A stretch of 64,000 bases of DNA from Stramonita haemastoma (Eukaryota > Mollusca > Gastropoda > Neogastropoda > Muricidae): assembly GCA_030674155.1 (NCBI GenBank), contig CM060334.1, positions 34,418,711 through 34,482,710 of the forward strand, in the 5' to 3' direction. The translations under genes and the position numbers were made by a program. The notes beneath the pieces are model-generated. The model saw only the letters and a program-made list of their open reading frames with translations, was not told where the DNA came from and ran no database searches. Positions within the stretch are counted from its first letter, which is position 1. Every line of letters begins with the position of its first letter. Shown here piece after piece: positions 21,540 through 35,336 of the stretch.

Positions 21540-22167
21540 GCGTGCGCACAAAGAGAACGCTTGCTTGCGATAAAAGCAAGCGCGTGTAATGAAAGCGCTT
21601 TCATTACACGTGCTTGCTTGTTGCTGAGGTGGACATATAGAAAGATTACAAATCGCGCTTGCAACTGGTAAAATTTTGTCACTTGGCACCATGGCAGATT
21701 CAAGTGAAGACGAACTATTGTTGCTGGACAGTGGTTTGCCAAAAATTATCCTACGAAAACGCAAAAGAATGGGCGTTCATGAGATAAATAAAAGGAGGCA
21801 AATAGAAAGTTTCAGTCCTATTTGAGAATGAGCCAATCTTAGAAAAAATTGAACCAAAGATCAAGAACTGGTGCAACTGGCACCAACAGCCAATTCTGCA
21901 AGAGGAGCAGAAACACGGCCGCTATCAAAGACTCTACATCCGTTTTGGTCGGACTGTCAGAGGAGACGGGGAAAATGCACACTGCACTTGCCAGATCCGA
22001 CTAAACAACACACTTTTTAAACTTTTGATTCTTTACTCTTTCCAAGCGTTGCTTGAAATCGCAGGCGTGATAAAGCGAGTGTGCTTTTTGTGTGGTACAA
22101 GCAAATTTTGAACAACATTACAAACACTTGCTTTTATCGCGACCAAGCGTTCACTTTGTGCGCACCC
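21540..22167 (+). mobile_element. PIF/Harbinger-like element remnant
   Basis: Ends are inverted repeats of about 43 bp (left begins GCGTGCGCACAAAG, right reversed begins GGGTGCGCACAAAG, then GAACGCTTG and GCGATAAAAGCAAG). An ORF at 21691-21825 reads MADSSEDELLLLDSG and RKRKRMGVHEINKRR, like the start of Harbinger nucleases, before a stop; further coding-like sequence follows in another frame. Flanks are TTA on the left and TAA on the right, so a TWA target duplication is possible but not clean. Confidence 0.6.
21583..21610 (+). repeat. Perfect 28-bp palindrome
   Basis: CGTGTAATGAAAGC is followed directly by its reverse complement GCTTTCATTACACG; imperfect pairing continues outward (GCAAGCG, TGCTTGC). 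It lies inside the Harbinger-like element. Confidence 0.9.
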
Positions 22168-22775
22168 TAACAATAGAAACTTTTCTACAGAAATCACTAA
22201 ATTGTCCTGGGCATAATAATTTCTGTAGAAAAGTTTATAATACAATATTTATATGATTTACAATAAAAACATTTTTACGAGGATTTAAAATGTAGGAAAT
22301 GTTCATCAGTCTTGTTCATCACACAAGTATCAAACATAGGTAGGTTGGGGTTTCCTCTTCTGAAGTGAATTGAACAGAAAAGATTTTTTCGTGGCATAAA
22401 GACTGTCTACAACACTTAACGCTGTATGCGCCGTGTAGCAAGCCAGTGTCCCACTGCACAGGTTTCGATTGGAAAGAGCCTCGGGGAGCATTGCTTTCTT
22501 TCGTTTTCCTCTGCACCTCCATTCCTTCTAGGCAACGGCACAGAAATGTTCATACCGCCCCCAAGTAAACCACACATTCAAAACAGAATTTTTCAGTCAA
22601 CATTTAAGTAACACATAAACTTGGTTGTTCAAACTTAGTAGTTGTACATGGTTTGCCATGGAGAACAAAGTGTCCTTCAGTCTGGTGCTTGTGGTGGTAG
22701 CATTCAGGTTGAAATGATGAGCCATCTCCCCCCCCACTCCATGAGGCAAACTGTGATCCTGCAAACAAAAACAAT

Positions 22776-22990
22776 GTAATAAACCAAGGTCCCATGTGCA
22801 AACACACAGAGAACATCTTGCGCACATGTTAAAACCTGCTCCACTTTTTAGAAGATTAGGCCATTGTGTGCTGGTAGGAACGGATAACAAAATTTACAAA
22901 ACTGCATACACATGGGGACTGAATGTAAAAAAAAAAATTTTTAAGCGCATATGACAGCTTATTCCATTATCCTCAAAATACAAGAAGAAA
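22776..22990 (+). mobile_element. SINE family A, 5'-truncated
   Basis: Carries ACCAAGGTCCCATGTGC, CATCTTGCGCACATGTT and the ATTCCATTATCCTCAAAATA tail. Head absent. Confidence 0.75.
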
Positions 22991-25620
22991 ACACACACAC
23001 ACCCCTATTACAAAAAAAATGCAGGACACAAGAATCAACACACTGGCTGGAAGGTTGAGGGGGGTGATATTTTTTGGGTTCTGACTCCAGAGATGATAAA
23101 AAGTCTAAACACGAAACCAGTGTGCATGCATTTTTATTCTTGTCATCTGTTCTTACCAGCTCACAATTGCCATCATATCATTATGTCCACCCCCTCCCCT
23201 GTGGTTTAAATCCCAGCCCAGCGTGAGTTGACTCTGCACTCACTGGAAAGACTGGCACCACACTGTGTAATGTCATCCACATAACTTGCCCAACAATGAA
23301 CAAGCAATAAAGGAAAACTGGTTTGCGGTCAAGTTGTGTCAAAGCCATCAGAGTGCAAGATTCATTGAAAATGACTGCTAAAGGGGTGATGATTCTAGCC
23401 CATGATTAAGCTATTATTGTTGTCAGTGTGTAAACGGTGTCTTCCACACATTGAAAGTGAAAATATCACTGACGTGACCCAGCAGCAGTGCAGGGCATCT
23501 TCTGACTGGTGGCCTCGCAGAATGCTGACGAGTTTGAGAAATTTTAAACCAATCAGAAATTACTTCATTCGGAGGTCACAAGTCGACAGCAGTATTGATT
23601 CTAAGGTGCGCCCTTGCAGGATTCCCGCATTTTTTTCAACTTTGCCGCAAAATAGTGTGACTGGTGCGCCCTAATGGACGCAAAAAAACTGTGGTCAGCG
23701 CATATTTGAAAAAAAATTGCGCCATCGCAACTACCGTTTGTATATATCATCTGATATCACTGATAGTGAACAGATGTTAATTCAAAATAACAAAATTTTA
23801 TGCTTTAAAAAAAATCAGAGACTGGGAATTTTTAGAAAATACCAGAAAAATATATATCACGGAAAAATTGCAAAACTATATCTGAATCTCATCTGGCATG
23901 AACAGAATTCCTACAGTTTTAAACTATAGAATTAAACTTGAGTGTGGAAGAATAAATTTGCACCTTAACCTTACCAGATGTAAATTTCTTCACTAATTCA
24001 TTTTAGGTGTAGTCCATCAAAAGCTGCCACCTGAATTAAACTGGTAGATACAACAATATTCCAGGTGACATCTTTGTTGCAATTGTGGCATGGGTGTAAC
24101 TGGAGACAGTTTTTAGTTCATGATGGAATGTGTCACATTTCACAAGTTTGGGAACTGATTTCAGATTTGTCAAAAAAACAAAGTTTCAAGACCAAGGCCA
24201 TTTTTTCAGTTTTGTTTTTGTTTAGATTTGGTTGGGGGGGGTTCTTGGAAAACTTATCACACATGAAAAGAATGTGAAATATAATTTGTTCTTCGTTTCA
24301 CTTATCCTTAAATTTGTCTTACTAACTTTTCATGTGTTAATAGTATCTTATATCGATATCTTAAACCCTCTGCGCCTGAGGAGCAAATGACTGAATTTCT
24401 TGGTTCTTGTACACACAGGTATACATACAGTCGTACATATACACATACTGTACATATATATATTTTTTTTTTTTTTTTTTAAACATACTATATACATACA
24501 TACATACAGACAACTCAAAGGATGTTTCTCAAATATTTTTTTCAGCATTGGTACCAATGTGGAAACCTACAGAAACTTGGCATTATCAGGCTAACAACAG
24601 GGATGGACTACCTATGTCCAATACCTTCACTATATTGATAAAGACAGCCTAAATTTTAGCCAACTTCTACAATCTTACAGTCCTGACACATATCCCATAT
24701 TCCGAACACTATTTAGTTCAGTAGACATCATTCAAGTCACAAAAAGATGGCAAACAAAACACAAAACTCAAGGCGCTGCACTGATATGTATACAAGAACT
24801 AGTGTTAAATATTTTTACTTTGTTGATAATTCAATCCAACAGTTCTTGAATTTAGAGGAATTTAGAATTTTGAGTTTTTTCTTATTGTTTTTACAAAATG
24901 AGAGAACAGTTTAAAACACAGCTGCATAAAAACCATTTCCTTTCATCATGTGTCCAATAACAACGCTATCACAAAAACACCTTTCAAAACCAAGATTTTC
25001 GGCAGCATTGGTTATGTCATTTGTTTGCCTTCATATAACAGGATCTCTGAAACACCCAGATACATTAGTACCCCTGCTTCACAAGAGGCTGGCTACCCAT
25101 GAGGAAATGCAAAAATCTCCCAAATTCTTAGGTGAGTCTAAGGGACATGCTCATTCCCCTAAATATATTTTGAAGCTTGCCTTCGGAATAATGCAGTCTG
25201 ATGCAAATCTTACAACCTATAATGTAGCAACTTACCATAGCTGCCATAAACCTTCAACTCAATTTAATCTATGCAGTTACCTAAATGGTGGGTGGAAAAA
25301 ACGGTCACATACGCAAAAATACCCCCACTGGTCAATCTCAGAGCTCACAGATTATTTTCCTTTACCTTCCTACCTCCTCCCCATCTCGTACTACTATTCC
25401 TCCACTCCACTACTCCCCTGAAAAATGATGTCCAGTAAAAAAATAATAAAAATACAGTTCAAATCTTACATCTGGCCTTTCCCACCCCTCAAACGTCCCT
25501 AAGATCTGACCCCAAATCCTAACCTATCCTGCCAATGTCCACACACCGACACCAAAACCCGTGGCAAATGGGGGGGGGGGGGGGGGGGGGGGAAAGAGAG
25601 CCCTACCTTCTGCCTGCTGA

Positions 25621-25768
25621 CTACATGTCGTAGACGTCCTGCAGGGGCCAGCTCTGGCTTGTCGTAGTTCATCTCCTCAGGGGTCAGGATGCCCAGCTCC
25701 TCCAGGGTGGGCTTGATCTCCTTCTTGATGTAGGGCCACACCTCGTTCACCCTGCCCCCACACTTGAC
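25621..25768 (-). CDS. COX5A: COX5A exon 4 (C-terminus, frame break)
   Basis: Acceptor GGTGTCAG. Encodes [18 protein letters not shown], then [21 protein letters not shown]. The following GCCCCT (plus strand GGGG at 25644-25647) puts the rest out of frame; with three C the frame reads ALQDVYDM and stops at TAG, 25623-25621, matching the usual end of invertebrate COX5A. A possible ATTAAA poly(A) signal lies at 25268-25263. Confidence 0.92.
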
Positions 25769-27831
25769 CTGACACCACACACACACACACACCATTAGTA
25801 CCAATCTTTCCTTCACACAACTATCAACCTTTTTTTTTTTAAAGTATTATTTAAGCGCTGCTCCACTCCCGTGTATTAAATTGAAGCTCATAATACAAGA
25901 AGCTGTAATTAGACAAAGATATGGACTCTCGCTATTTTTCTTATATAATTTAGTCACAAGCACATCCCTAAAAAAGGGTGTAAAACATTTTAGAACAAAC
26001 ATTTTCTATGTAAATTATAAATACTATCTTGCTTATTTTCTGAAAACGAAAAATAAGAATATGACAAAACACAATAAAATAATTCAATATTTTGCTCAAA
26101 TACAACAAAAAAAACCAAGTTATGTAGATTTAAAATGGTTTCAAATGGGACTAATTCAAAATATTGCTGCAAACTCTTTACAGGGAACAAATGGAAATTA
26201 TGACACATGCAGCTGTTTTGAAGACAATGAAGAATACGACTATAATGATGATAATAATAATAACAAAATACTTAAAATGTCTTACCTTGTGAATACAAAA
26301 GCCCTACGTTTATACAATAAAGCACAGGAGAAGTCAATCCAGTCCAATAATGTTTATAGCCCTGCCGACCACACAGGAAATAGGACTATTCAGTTTTTTT
26401 AACAAGAAGTCTGGTGTCAGCTGTGACAATTCAACTCATGTATTTTCATGAGGATCTTGCACAATACATCATTTTTGCTGCCCTTTTCATGGTCCAAATA
26501 ATTCCTCTTGCTACATTTCTGACTCGCTGACATGGACACAATCAACTTCTGCTACCTTCTCACTAGTCTCCTTGCTAAAGTTGTTCAGATTTCTCCAGTA
26601 AACGTCTAGGCTTCATTTTCTACTGCTGCTGCTTCATGAAGACAAAGTCTGTTATGAATAGCCTTGTGAGGGTGTATTTTACTTTCCGCTGGTTTTTTCA
26701 TGCCGATTTGAATTACAAGGGAATGTAATGGACAATCTTAATTAATCCCTTGAACCCTTTGGGGTCACCAATCTCTTCTGTATGTATGGGACTCTCTCTT
26801 TCCTTCTCTTTTTTTTGTTCTTTCTTTTGAAGAATCAAATTCATGTTTTATCAGCAATTAAATTCTGTTATGTAAAGTCACTATTTTGTAATACATATAT
26901 ATATTTTTTAATTCAATTTTGTACTTTTATCAGCAATTGACACTAATGAAGTAAACATTTCATGATTAATTTGGCTTTCTTTCAGATACAGGTTATTTTG
27001 TAGGTCACTGAATGATAAAGTAGGATGGTCTCAAAACCTCTGAATCAAAGGTCTTCTCACTTTCTGTTACTATCATCATTTCCTGATCTCACTATCTCCC
27101 AGCATGTGTAAGCTCACAACAGAGAAATCTTAATTCCTTACCTTTAGATAAAATGCAAAAACTGTGCCTGACGAATTATCACTATGATTCTAAATAGGTC
27201 ACAATATAACTCCAAATAAAAAGAATTCCACCTAATAATTATAGGTACAATGGTCATGAAATAAATTCAACACATTTAATGTTCTGATATTTTTTCTTCA
27301 TCAACACTCAAGACAGCAACTACTGGGTTGTGCGACACTACCACGAGGTCATTATCGTAACACTACTACGAGTAACACTACCAGGTAACACTACCACGGT
27401 GTAAAATATCACCGCGTAACACTACCGTGTTAACATTTCCACGTGTGTAACATCATCGCGTGTGAGCTACCGCCTGTAACAGTTTGTGTTAAACTAAGCA
27501 AGTACCGCATCTGCGTGACCAATGTTGTGAGTTTTCTGTCATTCTGCAGTACTCGTCAGGCGAATTGTGTGTAATGTTATTTTGAGAAAGAGAGAGAGAA
27601 AGAGACAGACAGACAGACAAGAAAAAGCAGACAAAGAAGAAAAAGAGCAACAAACACAAGGAAGAGAAGAGAGAAGAAGAGAAGGAGAGAGAGACACACA
27701 CACACACACCACACACAACAGACACACAGACCACAGAGGCAGAGAGAGAGACAGACAACCAGACAGACAGGACAGTGTGAACACTTACGCGGAAACCCTG
27801 TAACACTTCGTGTGTAACACACACACACACA

Positions 27832-27877
<46 letters not shown>

Positions 27878-29265
27878 CACAGACAGACGACAGAGAGGCC
27901 AAGAGCACACGACAACAACAACACAGACAAAAGCAAAGAGAAACAGACAGACACACGGATGACACCTCCCAACACACACAACAACACAACACACCACCAC
28001 ACACACACACACACACTCTCATCATACATCATCTCACTCACACCGAAGTGTTACACATAGCTCACTCGCCTAGTCCACACACACCCCAATGTTACACACC
28101 TTAATGTTACACGCAGTAATGTCTTCCCAGCGAGTAGTATTACACAATCAGAGTCCTAGACACATGATAGTCATTACTACGCATAGGTGCTACATCGCGA
28201 GTGTACGCGCACCACAGCTCATGATATCCCGGTGGTTACCAATCACCGCACAAAAGTTGTTTTAATAGAATCTGTAAATAGACATCACATGCGAGCTCAA
28301 CGCATTCACACCACATAGTCGCTACACACACACGATAAAATGATATACACCGAAACCCAGAAAATTACAGTGATACTCTGGAGTGGGATAGCCCATCTAC
28401 ATATCCCAATAAAGTAGTTAAACAAAACGAAGTGTATGTCCAACGAAGATATGCTCCAGAACTGTACTTGTATTAGAATGTACACATCAAAAGTTCTTAC
28501 ATCTCTGCGCTAGATTTATCCAACATAGTGTGACATACTCGAATAACAAGCCCAAACCCCACAACACACGCATGTCTTATGTGAGTCACAATGAGAGGAA
28601 GAAATGACATATGCCGCTTTGCATGAATTGAACAAAGCGCCCACTATGTAGCCCAGTTCATCCAAACTATCAAGGGTGGATTAAAATAATCTTGACTGCG
28701 AACAAGTTAAAGAAAGACAAAAGTCAACTCAACACAGATAGGAGTGACAGTGAAGTACAATAGAAGCAAAAAAAATTGTCGAAACAAATAGGTGAAGAAA
28801 AATAGGAAAGTCCAACACAGTATGCAAAGCGGGGTCAAAGTCATGACTTACACTAACAGAGAGCCCTGAAATCCCCACGAGGAGAAACTGATCAACGATA
28901 ATTAAAAAAGGCTGTTAATGCCTTAGTTGGGTAGGAATAGGTAATTTAAGTAACCGTATGGCATATACGCCCTGTTTCCGAATGCTTGCCAATCGTATCG
29001 AATAAAGTGAATTTTGCGTGATCATCCAAAGCAGGACGCTGGCAGCAAGAGTGAACCAAATGCCTCCCTCCTCCCCTCCTTCTCTGCACTCAAGGTATCA
29101 AATCAACATGGACACCAACACTTAAAATTCAACCCCCATACATGACTGCTAATCACCTTACAGGGGCACTTAGCAGAACTAGACACACTGATTATGTATG
29201 CACTTTCTCTTTTCTCCAACACCCCCACACCCCCTCTCCAAACACACACAAACTCACACACACAA

Positions 29266-29299
<34 letters not shown>

Positions 29300-29349
29300 C
29301 CTCTCCAAACACATACAAACACAAACTCACTCACTCTCACACACACACA

Positions 29350-29408
<59 letters not shown>

Positions 29409-29436
29409 TACACACACACTCACATACACACACACT

Positions 29437-29518
<82 letters not shown>

Positions 29519-30122
29519 CTTCCCTAAAGCGACCACCAGGCATTACTCATAATCCATGAGGCTAGCACAGGTAGGATCTACAGATCAGTCATTACCTTGA
29601 CGGCCTCCAGGTAGCGTACAGCCAGAGCGTAGTCGTTGATGCGGCGGCACGCCCTCATGGCTTCGATGATGATCTCCGGCTCTGGCACCATATCTTCTCC
29701 CTGCAGATGCACAAAATCAGTTTTTTTGTTGTTTGAATATAAGAATACTTTTCATAACAAACAACACACACACACATGCACGTGCACACACACGCACGCA
29801 CGCATGCACACATACATGCACGTGCACGCGCACACAACACACACACACACACACGCACACACAAACATGCAAACACACACTTTTCTTGCAAACCAATTCC
29901 AGCAAAATTTACAGAACTGCATACACATGGAGACTGCATGTAAAAAAGCGCACGAGTGCTTTTTCCATTATCCTCAAAATAAAAGATTTTTTAAAATAAA
30001 AAACAAATCCCTTTTAATTTGTGGTATGAATAATGACAGAAAATATGCATCCCAGATATCTGTTAACTTATGAAAATAAAACATTAGCAATATGCATACA
30101 TTTTTCACAACCCCTCCCCCCC

Positions 30123-30160
<38 letters not shown>

Positions 30161-33100
30161 CTCAGAAAAACATCTTATTCCAGACATCAAGCTGTAGACA
30201 ACGATACTCTACATAAAACAAAGCCCAACAACAACACTGCTGCATGTTCTTTCACAAATCTGTGAGACACAAGAATGATTGCTGTAATGTAAACTGAAGA
30301 AAATATCGCCATGTCTGAAACATGTCTGCCAAACAAAAAGTTGTCTCCAGCACACTAAGTAAGCCACTTTCAAATGCGCTAAACACTATCAAAGGAGTCG
30401 TTTCATTCACCTTAAATCACGGAAAACCACCACCAAAAAGTTATTTTAAAAAAATGTTCTACCTCATCTCTTGTGAGACATTTCTGTCCTGCTGTTTCCA
30501 CACCGCTTGTTCCAAACTCTTCGCTCCAGCCATAGGTAGGTAGGGTCATCATCATGTTGCATTCCGCCAGGTCAGAAGTCCACAGGAGCTTATCATCATC
30601 AATGACGACATGTTAAATGTTCAAAACAGGCACCACTGAACATCAAACTGTCCTAGCAGCAGAGCAGGGCCCTTTTAGTTGGTGGCCAAACACTGGTTTG
30701 CTCCCTGTCAACTTCCATTCCTAGGGCTACAACATGATGAGCCTCTGCCTGGGCAAGTGGGGCTGGAATGGCAAAGTGAGAACAAGGATGGATACACCCA
30801 CAGATAGGGAGGCGGCAGCATAAGTGAAACCAAAATACCCCCCCCCCCCCCCCCTTCAACATAGCATAAAATTTTTTTTATAAAAATTCATGCCTTTAAA
30901 TTTTTCTCTTATCAATAAACAAAGAAGTGCACACTGTCTAGTCTGAAGTCCAGCTCATTGCTGTGGACGTATCATGGAAGTCCACTGTAAAAGTCCATGA
31001 AAGGCAAAAACCAACCTTGTCAAATAATTATCATATCAACCTTGTCAAACACTGTAACACCAAATCTCATCAATCTGCAATAAAACACAGTTCATCACAT
31101 ATCATTAACCACTGAATCCCCCCAAGATACAAAACAGTATTGTGCGTTACAGACACCAGTTCTGTAGATTTGTTATTACCAGATTACCAATTTTTCATGT
31201 TAAGCTCGCACACTTGCTTCATCACTCTATCAGACATAACAGACACCATGGTCTGATAAGGTAAAAAATGAAAATAGTCTCCTAAATTATCACATTTATG
31301 CCATGGCAGAAATATGTATGGCATGGGAGTGAAAACTGACTTGCACTGTAAATATGACCCTGACCCTTCAATGCACTTTGGCCCGGCACAGTCACTGCAT
31401 GACAATGAAGCCCAAGCAAGGGGAAGGAGGGACAATCCAATCCAATCCAACCCAATTCAATCTTCTTGTTTATAGCCCTGCCAACCACAAAGGCCATACC
31501 GGGGCTGTCACTTTGTCAATTTTTTTCAATCCCATACTAAAACGGTGCACTTATAATATACAGATTAAAACCAGGTTTAAAACCAACTCTACTGACGTTC
31601 CTTCTATCAATGCCCTGGTCAACCATAAGGGTCAACCTAGGACGGTCACTGTATTGTGGGAGAAACCACATCAACCACACATAAAATGAGATAAAAACCA
31701 AAAACAGATTCCTTAAAACAGCCTTGTTCTTAGCAACTAACTATGACGTCTTCACTCATATCAGACAGGGAAAAAAAATACATCAAGTGTTGAGATGGTA
31801 AAGCATTTCATAAGCGATCACTCAAGCACTGAAAATAATAGGGGGAAATGGAAAAAACACAAGATATATATATAATAAAAAGTTGGTTGCCACAGGGATG
31901 ACAATGGCCAAAAAAAAAAAAAAGACTATAGAGCTAGCCTGGAAGATATTGCTGATTGTGTTGGCATTCACTTGTTGACCGTGTCTAAGCTACTAAGAAT
32001 GATATAACCTTGGGCACAGGAAGGTTAGATATCATTCATTCAGGTGGGTCCCGCCTGTTTTGAGGTATGAAAATAAGGGGGAAGGGTGCGTTAACATAAA
32101 TGTTGAGCTGAACATTCACAAGAGCGTTGATCTCAAGAGGCTGGATGGAATCATGACAGGTGAGGAGACCTGGGTGTAAGTATGTGAACCTCCCAGGAAG
32201 TCCCAAAACAAAGCGAGGGAGCAGAAAGATACAAATTTGCCCCAAATCGCTCAACGCCAACAAGGACATGGTGCTGCAAAAACCTTGCCTTGGTGATCTG
32301 GCTCCTTTTGCAGACTGGTAGCAATGACTGCATGGTTCCAATACCTCATTGTGTGACAGTTTCCGCAACTGATATACAGTAATTCAGCGCATGTCACTAG
32401 GATCGCCATTTATGCAACAGCAAAGAAAATATGCATGGAAAAGCCAAAGATTAAGACCAATAACATCACTTGTGTAACCAAGTCTTGGTGACTCGAGTCC
32501 TTCAAAATGAACAGTTATGACTTCCACAATTGCAAAGTACGTCTCGGGTCATAAGGGCAGAAAAAGAAAGCAGCTTTCGTAGTCTTCTTCCAGCGATTTC
32601 TGTGCCAGTCCTGAGCCAAGCAAAAGGAAAAAGAGGCAGAGACAGGACTCCGACGAAGACATGGGGGTGCAAAAGATACCGTGTGAAATGCAGGCAATGA
32701 TGGTGAAGCTGTCTACATAAGATGATGTACTGCAATTAAAGACTGAAATACAACAGATAAGGGGAGACATGGAAAACTGGCAGTCATTAACACTGAGATT
32801 AAATGGGACTGTGTTTAAACTCGCAAGATGACAGACAGAACTGAAAAAATTACAAGCAGACAATACAGAACTCTAAAATTGGTGTGGGCAAACTGGGTGA
32901 GGTGTCTCCGGTGTTGGACAAACAGAGTACAAGCAGAATGCATATGTGCAATTACCTGTGTGGATAATTCAGAGCCATATTTAACACAAACTGCTTTACA
33001 GTCTTCCAAGAATGTGTATGTATTGAAACAATAGCCACAATGTGCTACCATGCATGATGCAAGGATTCTCATTTGAAGTAGTAGCTGGTACAAAACCTCA

Positions 33101-34920
33101 ATTGTATACACACAAAACCCGACTTGTACGTGCTGTTAGGCAGCATGAAAACAGTAATTAAATGTCAAAGAATGAGTCTACCATGAGCACTATTTCCAAA
33201 TATTTTGCCAGAAAAAGAAAAATTATCATCATCATTACCGTCTGCTAGCAGTGACAACAGTGTTAGACCCGAACAGAAAAGCAAGTCCTGAGAAAAGACA
33301 GAGACAGGACACAGAGGAGGAGGATGAAAACATGGCACTGCAGGAGATGATGGGCAAGATGCGTGCCACGATGTCAACGCTGTCCACGAGAGAAGATATC
33401 CAGCAGGTGAAGACAGAAATTCAGCAGCTGAGACATAACATGGAAAAACTTGTTGCTTCACTGACAACAAGAATGGAAAAACTGGAGGGTGGTATCTGAT
33501 TTGGCGAAAGAGAAGGACAAACTGAAGGCTGAAGTCACCAAGCTGCGGGGAGAAAGGGATGAACTGCAAGATCAGCTGGCATGCCACCCCAAACAAGCAG
33601 GCAAAATGCGACGGGCCCTCAACATCTAGGAGCAGCCGCCAATGGAATCTGTGGATATTCTGTGCGCAGGGGATCCATGGAGAAGAAAGTGTGGAGGACT
33701 GTGTTCACACCTGTGTCAACCTCTTCTCCAAGAAGCTGGGGGTGTCTCTCTGCCTCGGACATTGGTATTGCACACTGGTCAGGAAAGGCACCCATGGCAG
33801 GGAGCAGACCACATCCTACTCTGATCCACTTCCACTCCCGCAGACAGCGAGGCCTGGTGCTGAAAGCCAGGAGAAAGCTGAAGCAGTCTGGAGTCTCTGT
33901 AGGAGAGGACTTGACCCAGGCCAACTACAGACTGCTCCAGAAGGTCAGCAAGCATTCTGCTACCATGTCGGCCTGGTCATCCAACAAGAAAATTATAACC
34001 AGGTTGAAAAATGGGGAAATCCTATGGCTAGAACTGGAGATGGACATCGATAAAAGGTTGGCTAAAGAAATGTCAAGATATTGGGAAGGGCCGGGTGGTA
34101 GGATTGAGGGGGAAGGGGGGATATGATAGTTGGAGTATATTATGTTCATAACAAGATGACCAAGTGTTTGTGTAAATAAGTAAGTAGTATTGTGTTATTT
34201 CTGTTTGTGTCCCCCCCCCCCCCCCTTCCCCTTTACTCTTGGGTTCTTCCCTAATTTTTCATAATTTTGTTAGGTTTGGAAGAATCCAGGGGAGACGTGG
34301 AAGAGTATGTGACAAAGTGCACTGACATTTTCTCCAACAAGCTGGGTACATCTGTCTCTGCCTAGGAGGTGGAAGAATGGACAAAGCTAAAGAAGACCAA
34401 AAATAGACAAGAAGGAGGTGACATGAGGAAAAAAAACAAGGCTGAAACAAAGAGAGGGATAGAAAAGATGGGGTTCCTAGCAGAGAATTTTCAGAAGGTA
34501 CGGATACAATTTCTACCAGTTGACAGCCCCTCTGCATCTCCTCATGGGATGATAACTTGCAATTTTCAATTTCTGGTGATCTGTTTCTAGATTTTCTATT
34601 AACAAAATTAGGTCAAGAACCATTTCCTATGCCCCTATGACAAAGAAAATGAATGAAGAAGAATGTAAACTGGAAAAAAGATATTCAACAACTTGAACAA
34701 AAAAGAGGGGGGACAATTAAGAGGAGGTTTGGTGTATAGATTTAAATAAAGAGCAGTTTAAATTTAAATAAAGAGCAGTTTAAAGACTATCTGGAGAAAA
34801 AGAGTAATAAGGCCACTAAAAAAAAAAAGGGGGGGGGGAGCGTGTCTCTCACACACACACACACACACACACTGCTTACTCAATGTACCATCTGATAATA
34901 AAATTTTGACTTGACTTACA

Positions 34921-34997
<77 letters not shown>

Positions 34998-35137
34998 CAT
35001 GGACAGAAATACAGACAAATCAACATATCTAGATATAGATATAGATATATATATATAGATAGATGGATGGATGGATGGATGGATGGATGGATGGATGGAT
35101 GGATGGATGGATGGATGGATGGATGGATGGATGGATG

Positions 35138-35201
<64 letters not shown>

Positions 35202-35276
35202 TAATATTAATAAGAGAGATGGAAAGATCTTGAAATATCAAGACTGAACAACTTCAATAGAATGGCAAATATAGTA

Positions 35277-35336
<60 letters not shown>

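Larger units (their letters stand above)
14600..25600. other. Gene-free region with repeats
   Basis: Apart from the SINEs, hairpins and Harbinger-like remnant listed separately, I see no conserved protein, splice-consistent exon chain or RNA gene. Open frames here are short and of low-complexity or random composition. Confidence 0.5.

Noticed and set aside
21583..21610. Palindrome considered as an intrinsic terminator or operator
   Set aside because: This is animal DNA, and the palindrome lies inside a transposon remnant beside its terminal repeat.
29142..29559. Long ORFs of HT, CV, LS or ER dipeptides over microsatellites (also at 8817, 15027, 45808, 48744, 52000 and others)
   Set aside because: They are translations of CA, GT, CT and GA repeats in several frames at once; no start context, splice sites or homology.
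34919..35201. Regular tetranucleotide arrays considered as a CRISPR-like or satellite array
   Set aside because: There are no spacers; they are simple ACGC, GGAT and AGAT microsatellites.
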